Assembly: GCA_958421945.1 (NCBI GenBank)
Contig: CATZMZ010000009.1
Location: forward strand, 1-63,629
Origin: an uncultured Eubacteriales bacterium
GTDB taxonomy: Bacteria > Bacillota > Clostridia > Christensenellales > Borkfalkiaceae
Reading direction: 5' to 3'
Length of the DNA stretch: 63,629 bases
The stretch's first letter is position 1, and the number at the start of each line of letters is the position of its first letter. The notes under the pieces were generated by a model. It ran no database searches. It was given only the letters and a program-made list of their open reading frames with translations, and was not told the origin of the DNA. This document shows positions 38,801-47,192 of the stretch, piece by piece. Position numbers and translations under genes: made by a program.

Positions 38801-40617
38801 TTGTTCAAATAATCCTCGGCGTTTTTCAACGCGCTTTTATAAAGTCCGTTGACGGTGTCTTTAATTCCCTGTATCCATGAATCGATATTTTTGTTGCCTA
38901 CCATAAACGCGTTATAAGGCGATTCGTATGTTACGCATGTAAGGTTGTTTATACCGTAACAGCGAACGAGCGATTTGTTGTATAAACCCATAAGGTTTAT
39001 CTGTTTTATATGTTCCGTATCGCTTTCCATTTCGAAAATATTTCGCTGGAACGGGGTTAAATTAGCGAGCTGTTCGTCGGAAAGAGTATATTCAAACGGT
39101 TTCTTGATACCCGTATACGCGGTGTAATATTTACACATTTCTTCGCTCATCGTATAAGCGAGGAATTCTTTGGCATAACCGAGAAATTCCGCTTTCTTCT
39201 CTTCGGAAGCTTCTCTCATATTCACGCCCGCGGCGGATTTATTTGGGAAGTTGTTGATAAGCACGCCGTTGCTGATGCCGGAAGAAGCGAACACGGTCTG
39301 ATCTTCGGGAGTTACCTGCCCTTCGAAGGACGGGGTGAGATAAAGGCGGTATTCGCGTTCTCCGTAACGTCTGCCCTCGCCCAGACGGTTCATCGTGTTT
39401 TTGGCTTCGTTCTCCCAATAAGTGCCTTCTACTAGGAAAGCGGGCTGCGCGACGTCACCGAGCTCCGCGGCGTAGGACTGCAAGAAGTTGTTCTGCGCGG
39501 AAAGGTGCGAGAAAGAGTTACCCGTACGGCTGTATTCCCAGATGAGCTTGCTTCTGCCCGCGGCGGTAGAGCCAACGGTCGCTTTGTTGCCTAAAATGTA
39601 GTTATAGAAATAGTCGCCCGCCGCGCGGTAAGAATCGTTTATTATAGCGGTGTCCCAGGCGGACGCGCCGTTCTGCATAGTAAGAGTTGCCTGAACGGAA
39701 CCGTCTTTGCCCTTTATATCCCCTTCTAAAAGACCGAAGTTGGTATAGTTTTCTAATCCCATATACTGCGCCATAACCGAATTAACGAACGGCGTGAGAT
39801 AACCGGGATATTGATTAGTATAAATGAACGGAACGTCTTTTTTGGGAGATTTGGTAATCATTTCTTCCAAAAGCGATTCGAACCCTTTTAAGGTTGTTCT
39901 CTGTCCGTCGTCATAAGTGCCGTATTTGCCGTCTTTCCCGGCGGTCAGAACGTAATCTCCGACCTTGTAATTGCCGAACGCTTTGGTAACGACCACGTTT
40001 TCGCCTTCTGCTTTTGCCACGATTTCTCCGTTCTGATCATTTATCGCTTCTAACGCGGAAGCGGGCGCGTAATCGAGATAACCGCGATCGAGAAAGTATT
40101 GATAATCGAAAACAAGTCCCGAAAGTCCCGACACGTAAGGAACGGCATAGATACCGTCCTTGCTGAAACTTCTGAAATAGGAAGTAAACAAATCGTAATC
40201 GGACATTCTGTCTTTAATCTTTTCGGTGTCGGTATAAGCCGTCATCTCGTAAACGTCGGAAACGTCTAAAAGCGTTCCGTCTTCTATAAGTTTAAAGAAT
40301 TTGGAATCTGCCGAATAATAAACGGTATATTGCGAATAACCGGATTTAATCTGGTCGCCGAGCGTGCCGAGAATATTGAATTCGCCGTCTTCCACAACGA
40401 TTTCGTACTTAACGCCGCGTTCCTCTAAATGCTTGTTGAAATTTTTGGCGGCTGTATCGAGCCACTCTTTTGAGTTATAGCCGTCGGAATTGACAGCAAC
40501 GTAAATCTGAACGCAGTCGTTTTTAAGGTCGGGTTTATTGCTTTTCCCGCAGCCTGTCGCACCGAGCGTGATTGCCAAAACAAGAACGAACAGTATTGCT
40601 TTTAATGTTTTTTTCAT
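38797..40617 (-). CDS. extracellular sugar-binding lipoprotein of the CUT1 importer
   Basis: A 606-residue family-1 solute-binding lipoprotein (lipobox LGATGC, Cys23). It is much longer than the usual ~430 residues of sugar-binding proteins, in the size range of large oligosaccharide binders. It should capture an oligosaccharide for the two permeases downstream. An internal segment around residues 190-260 carries a 'GDYVLTAGKDGKYGTYDDG' stretch, probably the enlarged part of the ligand cleft. The ribosome site is GGAG, and the start overlaps nothing upstream (17-base gap). Confidence 0.88.
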   Translation of the reverse strand: MKKTLKAILFVLVLAITLGATGCGKSNKPDLKNDCVQIYVAVNSDGYNSKEWLDTAAKNFNKHLEERGVKYEIVVEDGEFNILGTLGDQIKSGYSQYTVYYSADSKFFKLIEDGTLLDVSDVYEMTAYTDTEKIKDRMSDYDLFTSYFRSFSKDGIYAVPYVSGLSGLVFDYQYFLDRGYLDYAPASALEAINDQNGEIVAKAEGENVVVTKAFGNYKVGDYVLTAGKDGKYGTYDDGQRTTLKGFESLLEEMITKSPKKDVPFIYTNQYPGYLTPFVNSVMAQYMGLENYTNFGLLEGDIKGKDGSVQATLTMQNGASAWDTAIINDSYRAAGDYFYNYILGNKATVGSTAAGRSKLIWEYSRTGNSFSHLSAQNNFLQSYAAELGDVAQPAFLVEGTYWENEAKNTMNRLGEGRRYGEREYRLYLTPSFEGQVTPEDQTVFASSGISNGVLINNFPNKSAAGVNMREASEEKKAEFLGYAKEFLAYTMSEEMCKYYTAYTGIKKPFEYTLSDEQLANLTPFQRNIFEMESDTEHIKQINLMGLYNKSLVRCYGINNLTCVTYESPYNAFMVGNKNIDSWIQGIKDTVNGLYKSALKNAEDYLNK

Positions 40618-40634
40618 AGTTTTCTCCGTTATTA

Positions 40635-42695
40635 TCAGTGTTTTTTATCGTCGAAAATATCTTTTACGACGAATTCGTTTCCGTAAATCTTCTCTACGAC
40701 CTTGTTTTCCGTATCGTCGGAAAGATAAGCGTCGTCGCTGACGCGGACGTTAGAAAAATAAGTTTCCGATTTTGCGAGATCAGTTCTGTTATGCATCGTG
40801 ATGCCGCCCGAAACGTCGTCGGGGAGCTTTATTTCCACCGTGAGCCAGCGCCCCTTATACGAGCCCGAGAACACGTCTGAATTCGTGGATATCTGCGAGC
40901 CGTCCTCACTGAAAATTCTTACGTTGCCGTAAGCGTAGTTTATATCGTCGCCGTATTGACCGAAATTCGCACCCGTAAGATATCTTCCCCAGAAATACTT
41001 TTCGTAGCTCTTGTTTGTCTGCGGATCTTTAAAGTTTATTATAAGCGAAAGCGGCCCGCCGTCGTAACGCAAATCGAAAATAAGATATCTGCCTTTTTTA
41101 AGCTCGTTCAGCGCGGCTTCGTCCCAGTTGAGCATATAATTTTCCTGCTGTAACTGATTTGAATCGTATTCGTCTACAAGACTGTTCCACCAAAACGCTC
41201 CGGGTCTTTCCACGGAATTGCCGTCTATATAATCGAGAGAAGTGTTTGCGGAATTTCTTGGCACGAGATGAATCTCGTCCGTTGCGAGAATCGCGCAACC
41301 GTTTTTAACCACGCCGAAAGTAACCGTCTGAGAATAAGTTTCTCCGTCCTCTGCTCTTCTCGCGGAAATTCCGAGATTATAACGCATATCCGCGTTGAGC
41401 GCGAGAATCGTTCTGTTAAACTCTTCTATATCGCCGTGAGTCTCGCTCCCGTTTTCGTAGACGGCAACGTTTTTACCGGAAACTTCTTCTTTTACGACTA
41501 ATTCTTTAAGGGTAAACCCGTCTTTGACCGTTTCGTCAAAGGGCGAAGCCTCGCCGTAAATTCTGCCGTCTTTAAAGCCGAGATCGAAAAACGTTTCTAT
41601 CGTATAAGAATGACTTTCGCCGCGCGCGGAGAAAGAGAAGGTGTATTCGCCGCTCTTTTTGAACTTGTATTCTCCGCCGACGGTTTCCGTAGCGCCGTCG
41701 GGAGAGGTAATCGTATACACGGGGTCTACCGACTGGAATTCGTTGAGCCTTGTTATTTCGGGGAGAACGTGCGTATCGAAACAGTTTTTAAGTCCCTGCG
41801 CAAACGCCGTTATCTTCTCGTCGGAATACTGCAAGGGCTTTTCGTCTTTAACGTTTATTCTGCCCGTAGCCTGCCCCTTGTGCGTGAATACGCGGATAAC
41901 CGAATCCTTTGCGCCCGTGCGAACGCACACGTCGCGCCCGTTTATCACGATGCCGTCTTCGGTAAACGTGGTTTTGTCTTTATCTATAGCCGCGTCGTTG
42001 ACGGAAACGCCGAGAAGAGCTTCTCTGTCTTCTTTTCCGAGCGCGACGAACAGGCTTTCGTCCGCCACGTCAAAATCGAAGCTCTCCGCCATAACGGGAT
42101 TTTTTTCAAGTTCGGCGGTAACGAGTTTTTCCGCATAAACTTTTTGTCCGGCTTTGTCCAAAGCGTAAAATTTAACCGTGTGCGCACCGGTGTTTATCGA
42201 GCCGTCTTTGTTGAACAATCCGCCATCATCGCTGATAAAAACGGGTAATTCGTTGCCGAAAGAATCTCTTGCGGAAACGCCTTTATTATATTCCGCCCAC
42301 ACGCGCGAATACTTGCAGGTTACGCTATTACCTGCGTTTATGGTCGGCTCTCCGTAAACGAAAAGGGTTTTTTCGACGGAAACGTTCTGACATTTATAAA
42401 TAATTTTATAGCTGCCCTCCACCCCGAACGAAACAGCGGAAACGTCCGCAGTCGCTTCTAATATATCACCTTCTTTAACTCCGTAAACCTCCGCACCGAG
42501 TTCGTCGTAATTTTTAACCGTCAACGCAACGTGCAAATCTTCCGCGCCGATTATCTCTATAACGGCTTCCTCGCGGTGATCGGTGTTGCCGTCAACGATA
42601 ATGTTGTCGTCTTTTTTGTTTTCCGCACACGAACAGCATAAACCGAAGCATAACGTGCATAAAACGAGGAACAGTGTTAAAATCTTTATTTTCAT
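40635..42695 (-). CDS. Ig-like surface lipoprotein
   Basis: A 686-residue lipoprotein (signal MKIKILTLFLVLCTLCFG, Cys-rich lipobox near 20-23). The N-terminal half has Ig-like repeats similar to those of the 935-residue protein. The last ~200 residues form a beta-rich module (YLIFDLRYDGGPLSLIIN to ITMHNRT) that resembles carbohydrate-binding or lectin folds. No enzyme motif was found. It probably helps bind the glycan at the cell surface. The ribosome site GGAGGGAG is strong. It follows a hairpin at 42728-42763 in the operon. Confidence 0.72.
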   Translation of the reverse strand: MKIKILTLFLVLCTLCFGLCCSCAENKKDDNIIVDGNTDHREEAVIEIIGAEDLHVALTVKNYDELGAEVYGVKEGDILEATADVSAVSFGVEGSYKIIYKCQNVSVEKTLFVYGEPTINAGNSVTCKYSRVWAEYNKGVSARDSFGNELPVFISDDGGLFNKDGSINTGAHTVKFYALDKAGQKVYAEKLVTAELEKNPVMAESFDFDVADESLFVALGKEDREALLGVSVNDAAIDKDKTTFTEDGIVINGRDVCVRTGAKDSVIRVFTHKGQATGRINVKDEKPLQYSDEKITAFAQGLKNCFDTHVLPEITRLNEFQSVDPVYTITSPDGATETVGGEYKFKKSGEYTFSFSARGESHSYTIETFFDLGFKDGRIYGEASPFDETVKDGFTLKELVVKEEVSGKNVAVYENGSETHGDIEEFNRTILALNADMRYNLGISARRAEDGETYSQTVTFGVVKNGCAILATDEIHLVPRNSANTSLDYIDGNSVERPGAFWWNSLVDEYDSNQLQQENYMLNWDEAALNELKKGRYLIFDLRYDGGPLSLIINFKDPQTNKSYEKYFWGRYLTGANFGQYGDDINYAYGNVRIFSEDGSQISTNSDVFSGSYKGRWLTVEIKLPDDVSGGITMHNRTDLAKSETYFSNVRVSDDAYLSDDTENKVVEKIYGNEFVVKDIFDDKKH

Positions 42696-42727
42696 TTCTC
42701 CCTCCGTTGTGTACTTTTTAGCTTATC

Positions 42728-42763
42728 GAAACGGGGCGCGACGTTATTCTCGCGCCCCGTTTC
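42728..42763 (-). terminator. intra-operon hairpin after the first secreted protein
   Basis: A perfect 14-bp stem (GAAACGGGGCGCGA and its complement, 8-base loop) lies 9 bases downstream of the 679-residue gene. On the minus strand only a short T-run follows, so it may reduce instead of stop transcription into the rest of the operon. The T-run is stronger on the plus strand. Confidence 0.6.
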
Positions 42764-42771
42764 TTTTTTTG

Positions 42772-44811
42772 TTATATCACCGGGCTCCCCAAAAACGCAT
42801 TGCTGATATATATCGTAGAACCTTCGGGCGATACGGTGTTGAATGCGAAGCCCGCACCCCACTTGCCGTCATTTACGTTGACCGACTGAATATCCGACTT
42901 TAAGGTTATTTTTACAGTAACCCATTGATTGAGATAATCGTTTATATCTTCTTGCGTAAGGTCTATTGCTTTGCCGCCCGCAGACATCTCTATCGTATAA
43001 AGATTGTTTGTCTGATAATTTGCGGCATCGCCGAGCATCGCTTCATAAACGTCGTTTCCGGCTGCTCCCGCTATTTTACCATGCGAATGGAAATACAAAT
43101 CGACCGCGCTCTCTGCATAAATATCGAAAGACAGATACGCCGAGCCTTTTCCGCTTACCCAGGAGTTGAGCTTAGGTCTTGTTACTACAGAATCAGCACC
43201 GTTTATTGCCAGAACTCCGTTTTCTCCTTTTGTGGTGGTAGTATATTTAAGAACGTTTTTGCGACCGCCGAAGTCAACCGTTTCTGACGTGCTTGTGCCG
43301 TTTTTGTTAAAGTCGCTGTTAAATATAAAGGCTTTCAGCAAATCATCGGAAGTATCCACGGAAGCGGCTATTCTGAAATCTTTTAGATAAGCTATCCATT
43401 GCGTAGCCTTATCTCCGGTAAAAGCGAAGCTCAAAGATTCGGGCGTATTAGTGAACTTTATCGCAACAGTATACCATTGATTTGCTTCATTTCCTTGGTT
43501 CAGGTAGTATGCAGCTTTCCCTGCACCGCCGCCGTTTACGCCCATATAATATACCGCACTGCCGGTGAGCATCGTTCCGCTTTCACCGCCCAAATACATA
43601 CCGTACTGACCGGTAACCTTATTTCCGTCCGCATCGAAACCGCTCGCGTCGAAAATACATTTTATAGCCGCCGCCTTATACACGTCGAACAAGAGATAAT
43701 CGCCCGCGTGTATTATTTTCATTGCGTCGGGTTTCATTCTTAAGGTGTTGGATCTTACATTTTCCGTAACCGCGGAAACGTCCCATTTATAGATAGGTGC
43801 GTTATAATAGTCGTTTTCCGCCATTTCGCTCAATTGCGAAGCGTCTTTATCCGCATAGATTTCGTCCATCATAACAAGCTCACGCGTGTTGGCGTTCTTT
43901 ATCTCTATTTCCTGCGTTTTGGTCTCTCCAAGCTTAGCGGAATCGAAACCGAGCGCGGCAGTCAACGTAAAGTTACCCAGACGGTTTATCGTATACGTGC
44001 CGTCTGTGTTTTCGGTAAGCATACCGTCTTTTTCGGCGCTTGCCGTGGCGTAAGCATCGATTTCGCTTCCTTTTCCGTCGGACAGGGTCGCCTTTACCGT
44101 AAGCTTATCGCCTATTTTCTTTTCAATTTCCGCGTCGGCTACCGAGAAAGAAACGTTGGGATACGCTTCGCAAACCTTATCGATAATTCCGGTAACGTTT
44201 GCGTCGTCTTTATATTTTTCATACGCGCGGGTTGCCACGTCGAATATGCTTCTTTGTGCAACGGCGGTGGAATAAACGAACGTTTCTCCGCCGTTAGTCG
44301 TGTAATATGCCTTTGCAACAAACCTGCGTGCAAGATTGCCGTCTTTTATGTCCGTTATAGAGAACATAAAAATCATTTCCGAAGTGTTGCCGTCGTTATC
44401 CGCGTCGTCCGTATCGGGTTTGGGAGAACATTTGCCGCGGAGATAATACATATCCGTGGGATTGTTTTCGTTGCCCGCAACAAACTCCTTCCATTCGCCG
44501 GAGCATATCTCAAACGAGTTATCCCTGTCGTAAAAATCTTCTATGGTAAGGATAATTCCGAATTCAAGCTTGTCTTTTCCGTTATCCGCGGCAACGAGCT
44601 CGTCGTAATCCGCTTTGGACAGCTTTGCAAAAAAACGAAGTCCCGTTCCGTATTCGCCGTCGGCGGGTCTTATCGCCGCGCCGGAATTCATAACGATTTT
44701 AGCGACGGAAATATCTTCCGCGCCGACAAAATTTATACCCGCAAACGCAAAGCATAAAACGGTTAAAACTGCAAATAAGCCCAAAAATAGCTTTTTAATT
44801 ATTGTTTTCAT
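42772..44811 (-). CDS. secreted protein with Ig-like and tandem carbohydrate-binding-like modules
   Basis: A 679-residue exported protein. The start is the ATG at 44811 (MKTIIKKLFLGLFAVLTVLC), preceded by GGAGGGGG; the longer in-frame version lacks such a site. After the signal peptide (to about 31) comes a ~180-residue domain that starts VAKIVMNSGAAIRPADGEYG, an Ig-like repeat near 200-300, and two similar ~170-residue beta-sandwich modules that contain 'YLLFDVY' and 'YLSFDIY'. These look like carbohydrate-binding modules. There is no lipobox. It is the first full gene of the glycan operon and probably the most highly expressed. Confidence 0.75.
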   Translation of the reverse strand: MKTIIKKLFLGLFAVLTVLCFAFAGINFVGAEDISVAKIVMNSGAAIRPADGEYGTGLRFFAKLSKADYDELVAADNGKDKLEFGIILTIEDFYDRDNSFEICSGEWKEFVAGNENNPTDMYYLRGKCSPKPDTDDADNDGNTSEMIFMFSITDIKDGNLARRFVAKAYYTTNGGETFVYSTAVAQRSIFDVATRAYEKYKDDANVTGIIDKVCEAYPNVSFSVADAEIEKKIGDKLTVKATLSDGKGSEIDAYATASAEKDGMLTENTDGTYTINRLGNFTLTAALGFDSAKLGETKTQEIEIKNANTRELVMMDEIYADKDASQLSEMAENDYYNAPIYKWDVSAVTENVRSNTLRMKPDAMKIIHAGDYLLFDVYKAAAIKCIFDASGFDADGNKVTGQYGMYLGGESGTMLTGSAVYYMGVNGGGAGKAAYYLNQGNEANQWYTVAIKFTNTPESLSFAFTGDKATQWIAYLKDFRIAASVDTSDDLLKAFIFNSDFNKNGTSTSETVDFGGRKNVLKYTTTTKGENGVLAINGADSVVTRPKLNSWVSGKGSAYLSFDIYAESAVDLYFHSHGKIAGAAGNDVYEAMLGDAANYQTNNLYTIEMSAGGKAIDLTQEDINDYLNQWVTVKITLKSDIQSVNVNDGKWGAGFAFNTVSPEGSTIYISNAFLGSPVI

Positions 44812-44935
44812 ATTCCCCCTCCGAAAAATCAAACGGATCTTTAGTGATCGTTTCCTGAGCCAAATTGCTCACGTACATTACGTTGGCAAAAGAGTTTACA
44901 AAAAACTCCAACGCAGGTCGATGATAAACCTTCAT
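44795..44935 (-). CDS. 46-residue small ORF at the head of the glycan operon
   Basis: A short ORF with an ideal AGGAGG ribosome site 6 bases before its ATG, downstream of a consensus promoter (45001-45029). It begins MKVYHRPALEFFVNS and ends in an acidic, Asn-rich tail. It overlaps the next gene by 17 bases in another frame, so its translation would end just past the next ribosome site and could couple the two. It is too short for many gene finders. It resembles the short 'MKxYxxPxxE' peptides seen in Clostridia, which is recollection and unverified. It might be a leader peptide, a signal or a modified peptide. Confidence 0.75.
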   Translation of the reverse strand: MKVYHRPALEFFVNSFANVMYVSNLAQETITKDPFDFSEGEYENNN

Positions 44936-45000
44936 AGCGTTCCTCCTTTTCTATAATACGCAAAAAACATGTTTTCTATTTTTGCGCTTTTTGTCCTTTC

Positions 45001-45029
45001 ATTATAACTGAAGAAGAAAGCCCCGTCAA
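45001..45029 (-). promoter_or_regulatory. promoter of the glycan operon
   Basis: TTGACG (45024-45029), a 17-base spacer and TATAAT (45001-45006) on the minus strand. It lies after the AraC gene, so the structural genes have their own start, and the ~60 bases upstream are the natural place for regulator binding. Confidence 0.82.
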
Positions 45030-45089
45030 TATCATAACTTAAGCAAGATATTTCAAAATTTACGCTTTTATTTTTCCGTTTAAATTAAA

Positions 45090-45113
45090 AAAATTCGCAC
45101 AATGGCGAATTTT
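45090..45113 (-). terminator. terminator of the AraC-type gene
   Basis: A 9-bp stem (AAAATTCGC and its complement) is followed on the minus strand by eight T residues counted with the arm. It isolates the regulator gene (stop at 45176) from the operon promoter. Confidence 0.82.
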
Positions 45114-45175
45114 AATAGATTTTACCTGATTTTACGGGGTTTTTGAGGTTTATTCGTTTTTGCGTTTTACAAAAG

Positions 45176-45961
45176 TTAATAATTTTCTTCAACGTTGTCT
45201 TCGGAATAACGCTTATAAGCACGGTAAAAAGTTACGAAAGACTCATAGCCGACCTTTTCGGCAACGCTCCACAGCGGAAGCTTCGGGTTTTCTTTTATAA
45301 TGCGCACGGCATTGTTTATACGGCAACGGTTAAGGCATTCCCTTAAATTCATTTTTATCGTTTTATTGAAAATGTTGGAAAAATAATTCTTGGAATACCC
45401 GAATTTGTCGGACAATGTTTCCAGCGTTATTTCCTTATCGAAATTATCTTCTATATATTCGAGAATTTGTGCGACCATATCGTCTTTTTTGTCGTGGACG
45501 GCTTCCGTCACGTCGTAATATTCAAGAATCATTCCCAAAAGTCTGAATGCAAATCCGCGCTTTTCGTACTTGCTCATATCTCCCCATTTTTCTATGGTGG
45601 CATCAAGAAGCTCTTTTATCTCGCCGAAATGCGTGTTCTTGCCCATATATACCGAAAATGTCTTATTCTTGGGACATACGGCTTTTAAAAACTCGTTATC
45701 CACTACCAGCACGTAATTTTCGGAATCGCCTATCGACTTGTAAGAATGAACCTTTCTCGGATTTACGAAAGCAGCTTCGCCGCAATGACATATCCGCTCC
45801 TCGCCGCCGATATTCATATAATAATTGCCGTAAGTGATAAACTTAAACTCCGCGGCGTTATGCACGTGCAGAATAACGCTCTTGCCGTCCGCGCAAACGT
45901 TTTTAGCGAAATACAAATAGCCTTTGGTATCAACTGCTCTTTCGTATAAAACGTCTTTCAT
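45176..45961 (-). CDS. AraC-family transcriptional regulator of the glycan locus
   Basis: A 261-residue regulator. The N-terminal ~130 residues are a cupin-like sensing domain (VILHVHNAAEFKFITYGNYY). The C-terminal ~100 residues hold two helix-turn-helix units (ITLETLSDKFGYSKNYFSN and LWSVAEKVGYESFVTFYRAY). It should bind a sugar signal and control the operon that begins 240 bases downstream. It has its own promoter, a strong GAGGAGGG ribosome site and its own terminator. Confidence 0.92.
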   Translation of the reverse strand: MKDVLYERAVDTKGYLYFAKNVCADGKSVILHVHNAAEFKFITYGNYYMNIGGEERICHCGEAAFVNPRKVHSYKSIGDSENYVLVVDNEFLKAVCPKNKTFSVYMGKNTHFGEIKELLDATIEKWGDMSKYEKRGFAFRLLGMILEYYDVTEAVHDKKDDMVAQILEYIEDNFDKEITLETLSDKFGYSKNYFSNIFNKTIKMNLRECLNRCRINNAVRIIKENPKLPLWSVAEKVGYESFVTFYRAYKRYSEDNVEENY

Positions 45962-45990
45962 TTTTCACCCTCCTCGTGGGGTTTTTATTT

Positions 45991-46019
45991 AGCATAACAC
46001 ATCAAAGAACATACTGCAA
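45991..46019 (-). promoter_or_regulatory. promoter of the AraC-type gene
   Basis: TTGCAG (46014-46019), a 17-base spacer and TATGCT (45991-45996) on the minus strand, about 30 bases before the start. A fragment of the dispersed repeat family (near 46115-46160) lies further upstream. Confidence 0.65.
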
Positions 46020-46224
46020 GCATTTTTATTCTTTTTTTCTATCCGCCGCCCGTTCCCTTGCTCTCGGATAGATTTGCCGCAGTCGCGCCTGTACGATTCT
46101 TTATTATAACATTGTCCTTGCGGACGCCTTGACGGGCAACGGAAGAATCTCAAAAAGACACCTCGGGGGGTATTATAAAAATAATATTGCTTGTGATAAC
46201 CGAGATTTAATTTAATCAACTTTT

Positions 46225-46284
46225 CCGATATTCAAAACCCTCGCCGAAGCGACGCTTCGGCGAGGGTTGTTTTTATCGTTTTTT
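46225..46284. repeat. right 60-bp direct repeat carrying a bidirectional terminator
   Basis: This is the second copy of the 60-base sequence at 26760-26819, with 59 of 60 bases the same and the same orientation. The hairpin is at 46236-46268. It ends 11 bases before the stop codon of the ruvX-DUF1292 gene and can serve as that gene's terminator. The pair brackets the whole 19.4-kb glycan locus. Confidence 0.9.
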
Positions 46285-46295
46285 ATTGTCGGTTT

Positions 46296-46748
46296 TTATT
46301 CTTCGTCGGGTTCTAAACTCGCAGCTTCGTCGGCAAGTTCGTCTTCCTCCATTACGCGGCAAAATTCGTTAAACACCTCGTCTAACAACGCTTCGTCCTC
46401 GATGGGCAAAAGCTCTGCCGTTTCTTCGTCGTCGCCGCTAAGCTCGAATATTATAAGGTCGTCCTCGTCTATGCCCTCGATTTCCTCCGCAGGCTCGAAA
46501 GCAGAATAGGTTTTACCCTTGTATTCGATAGTTCCGACGAAATAAAACTTCATTTTGCTGCCGTCGTCGCCCGTAAGAACAACTATATCGTCCTCACAAC
46601 CGCAGTCGCAACAATCGCAATCCTCGTGTTCGCATTCGTCATCGCAGCAGTCGCAGTCCTCGTGTTCGTGCAGGCAGGAATGTTCTTTTTCTTCGTCGTG
46701 GTTATGACCGCAACCGCAGCCGCAATTTTTCTTTTCTTTATCGCTCAT
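46296..46748 (-). CDS. internal DUF1292 product (alternative start inside the fusion)
   Basis: The ATG at 46748 (MSDKEKKN, residue 147 of the fusion) has a well-spaced AGGAGA ribosome site, so a separate 150-residue DUF1292 protein is probably made in the same frame. The Cys/His-rich N-terminal region could bind zinc or copper. A DUF1292 core (IVVLTGDDGSKMKFYFVGTI to FNEFCRVME) follows, with acidic tails. The function is not known. Confidence 0.7.
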   Translation of the reverse strand: MSDKEKKNCGCGCGHNHDEEKEHSCLHEHEDCDCCDDECEHEDCDCCDCGCEDDIVVLTGDDGSKMKFYFVGTIEYKGKTYSAFEPAEEIEGIDEDDLIIFELSGDDEETAELLPIEDEALLDEVFNEFCRVMEEDELADEAASLEPDEE

Positions 46749-47186
46749 AATGATATCTCCTTTCCGTTTGGAAGCGTTTTGTTCGTTCAAAAATCCTTGT
46801 AAAATCTCACAGGCGGCAAGCGCGTCCACAAAAGCCTTTCGTTCGCTTCGGGATTTGCCTTGTTCAATCAGCGTTTCCTCCGCCGCGCATGTAGAACACC
46901 TTTCGTCCACAGCGTAAACCTCGGCACAGACGGACTCTTTAAGTCTGTCGATAAAAAACCGAGCTTTTTCCGTCTGCACGGACGGCGAACCGTCAAAATT
47001 AACGGGCAAACCGCACACGACAGCCGTTGCACCCTTTTCGGCAACGTACTCTTTAATCCGCGCAAGGTCGGTTTTAAGGTTTTTTCTGCGGTACGTTTCC
47101 ACGGGGAGCGCGTAAACGTTAAACGGATCGGAAACCGCAACGCCTATTCTTTTATCGCCTATATCGAGACACAAAAATCTTTTCAC
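46296..47186 (-). CDS. ruvX: RuvX-DUF1292 fusion with a Cys/His-rich linker
   Basis: A 296-residue product with two families joined in one frame. Residues 1-~139 are the RuvX/YqgF nuclease (CLDIGDKRIGVAVSD start, VDERCST with the catalytic Asp/Glu at 94-95, DALAA at 121). Residues ~147-296 are a DUF1292 protein, normally a separate gene next to ruvX. The linker at 155-197 has 13 Cys and 6 His. An AGGAGA site and ATG at 46748 sit at the joint. The first codon is GTG with no ribosome site, 6 bases after a TAAAAT -10 box, so the mRNA may be leaderless. RuvX is implicated in 16S rRNA maturation and Holliday junction work. Confidence 0.85.
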   Translation of the reverse strand: MKRFLCLDIGDKRIGVAVSDPFNVYALPVETYRRKNLKTDLARIKEYVAEKGATAVVCGLPVNFDGSPSVQTEKARFFIDRLKESVCAEVYAVDERCSTCAAEETLIEQGKSRSERKAFVDALAACEILQGFLNEQNASKRKGDIIMSDKEKKNCGCGCGHNHDEEKEHSCLHEHEDCDCCDDECEHEDCDCCDCGCEDDIVVLTGDDGSKMKFYFVGTIEYKGKTYSAFEPAEEIEGIDEDDLIIFELSGDDEETAELLPIEDEALLDEVFNEFCRVMEEDELADEAASLEPDEE

Positions 47187-47192
47187 TTGTTT

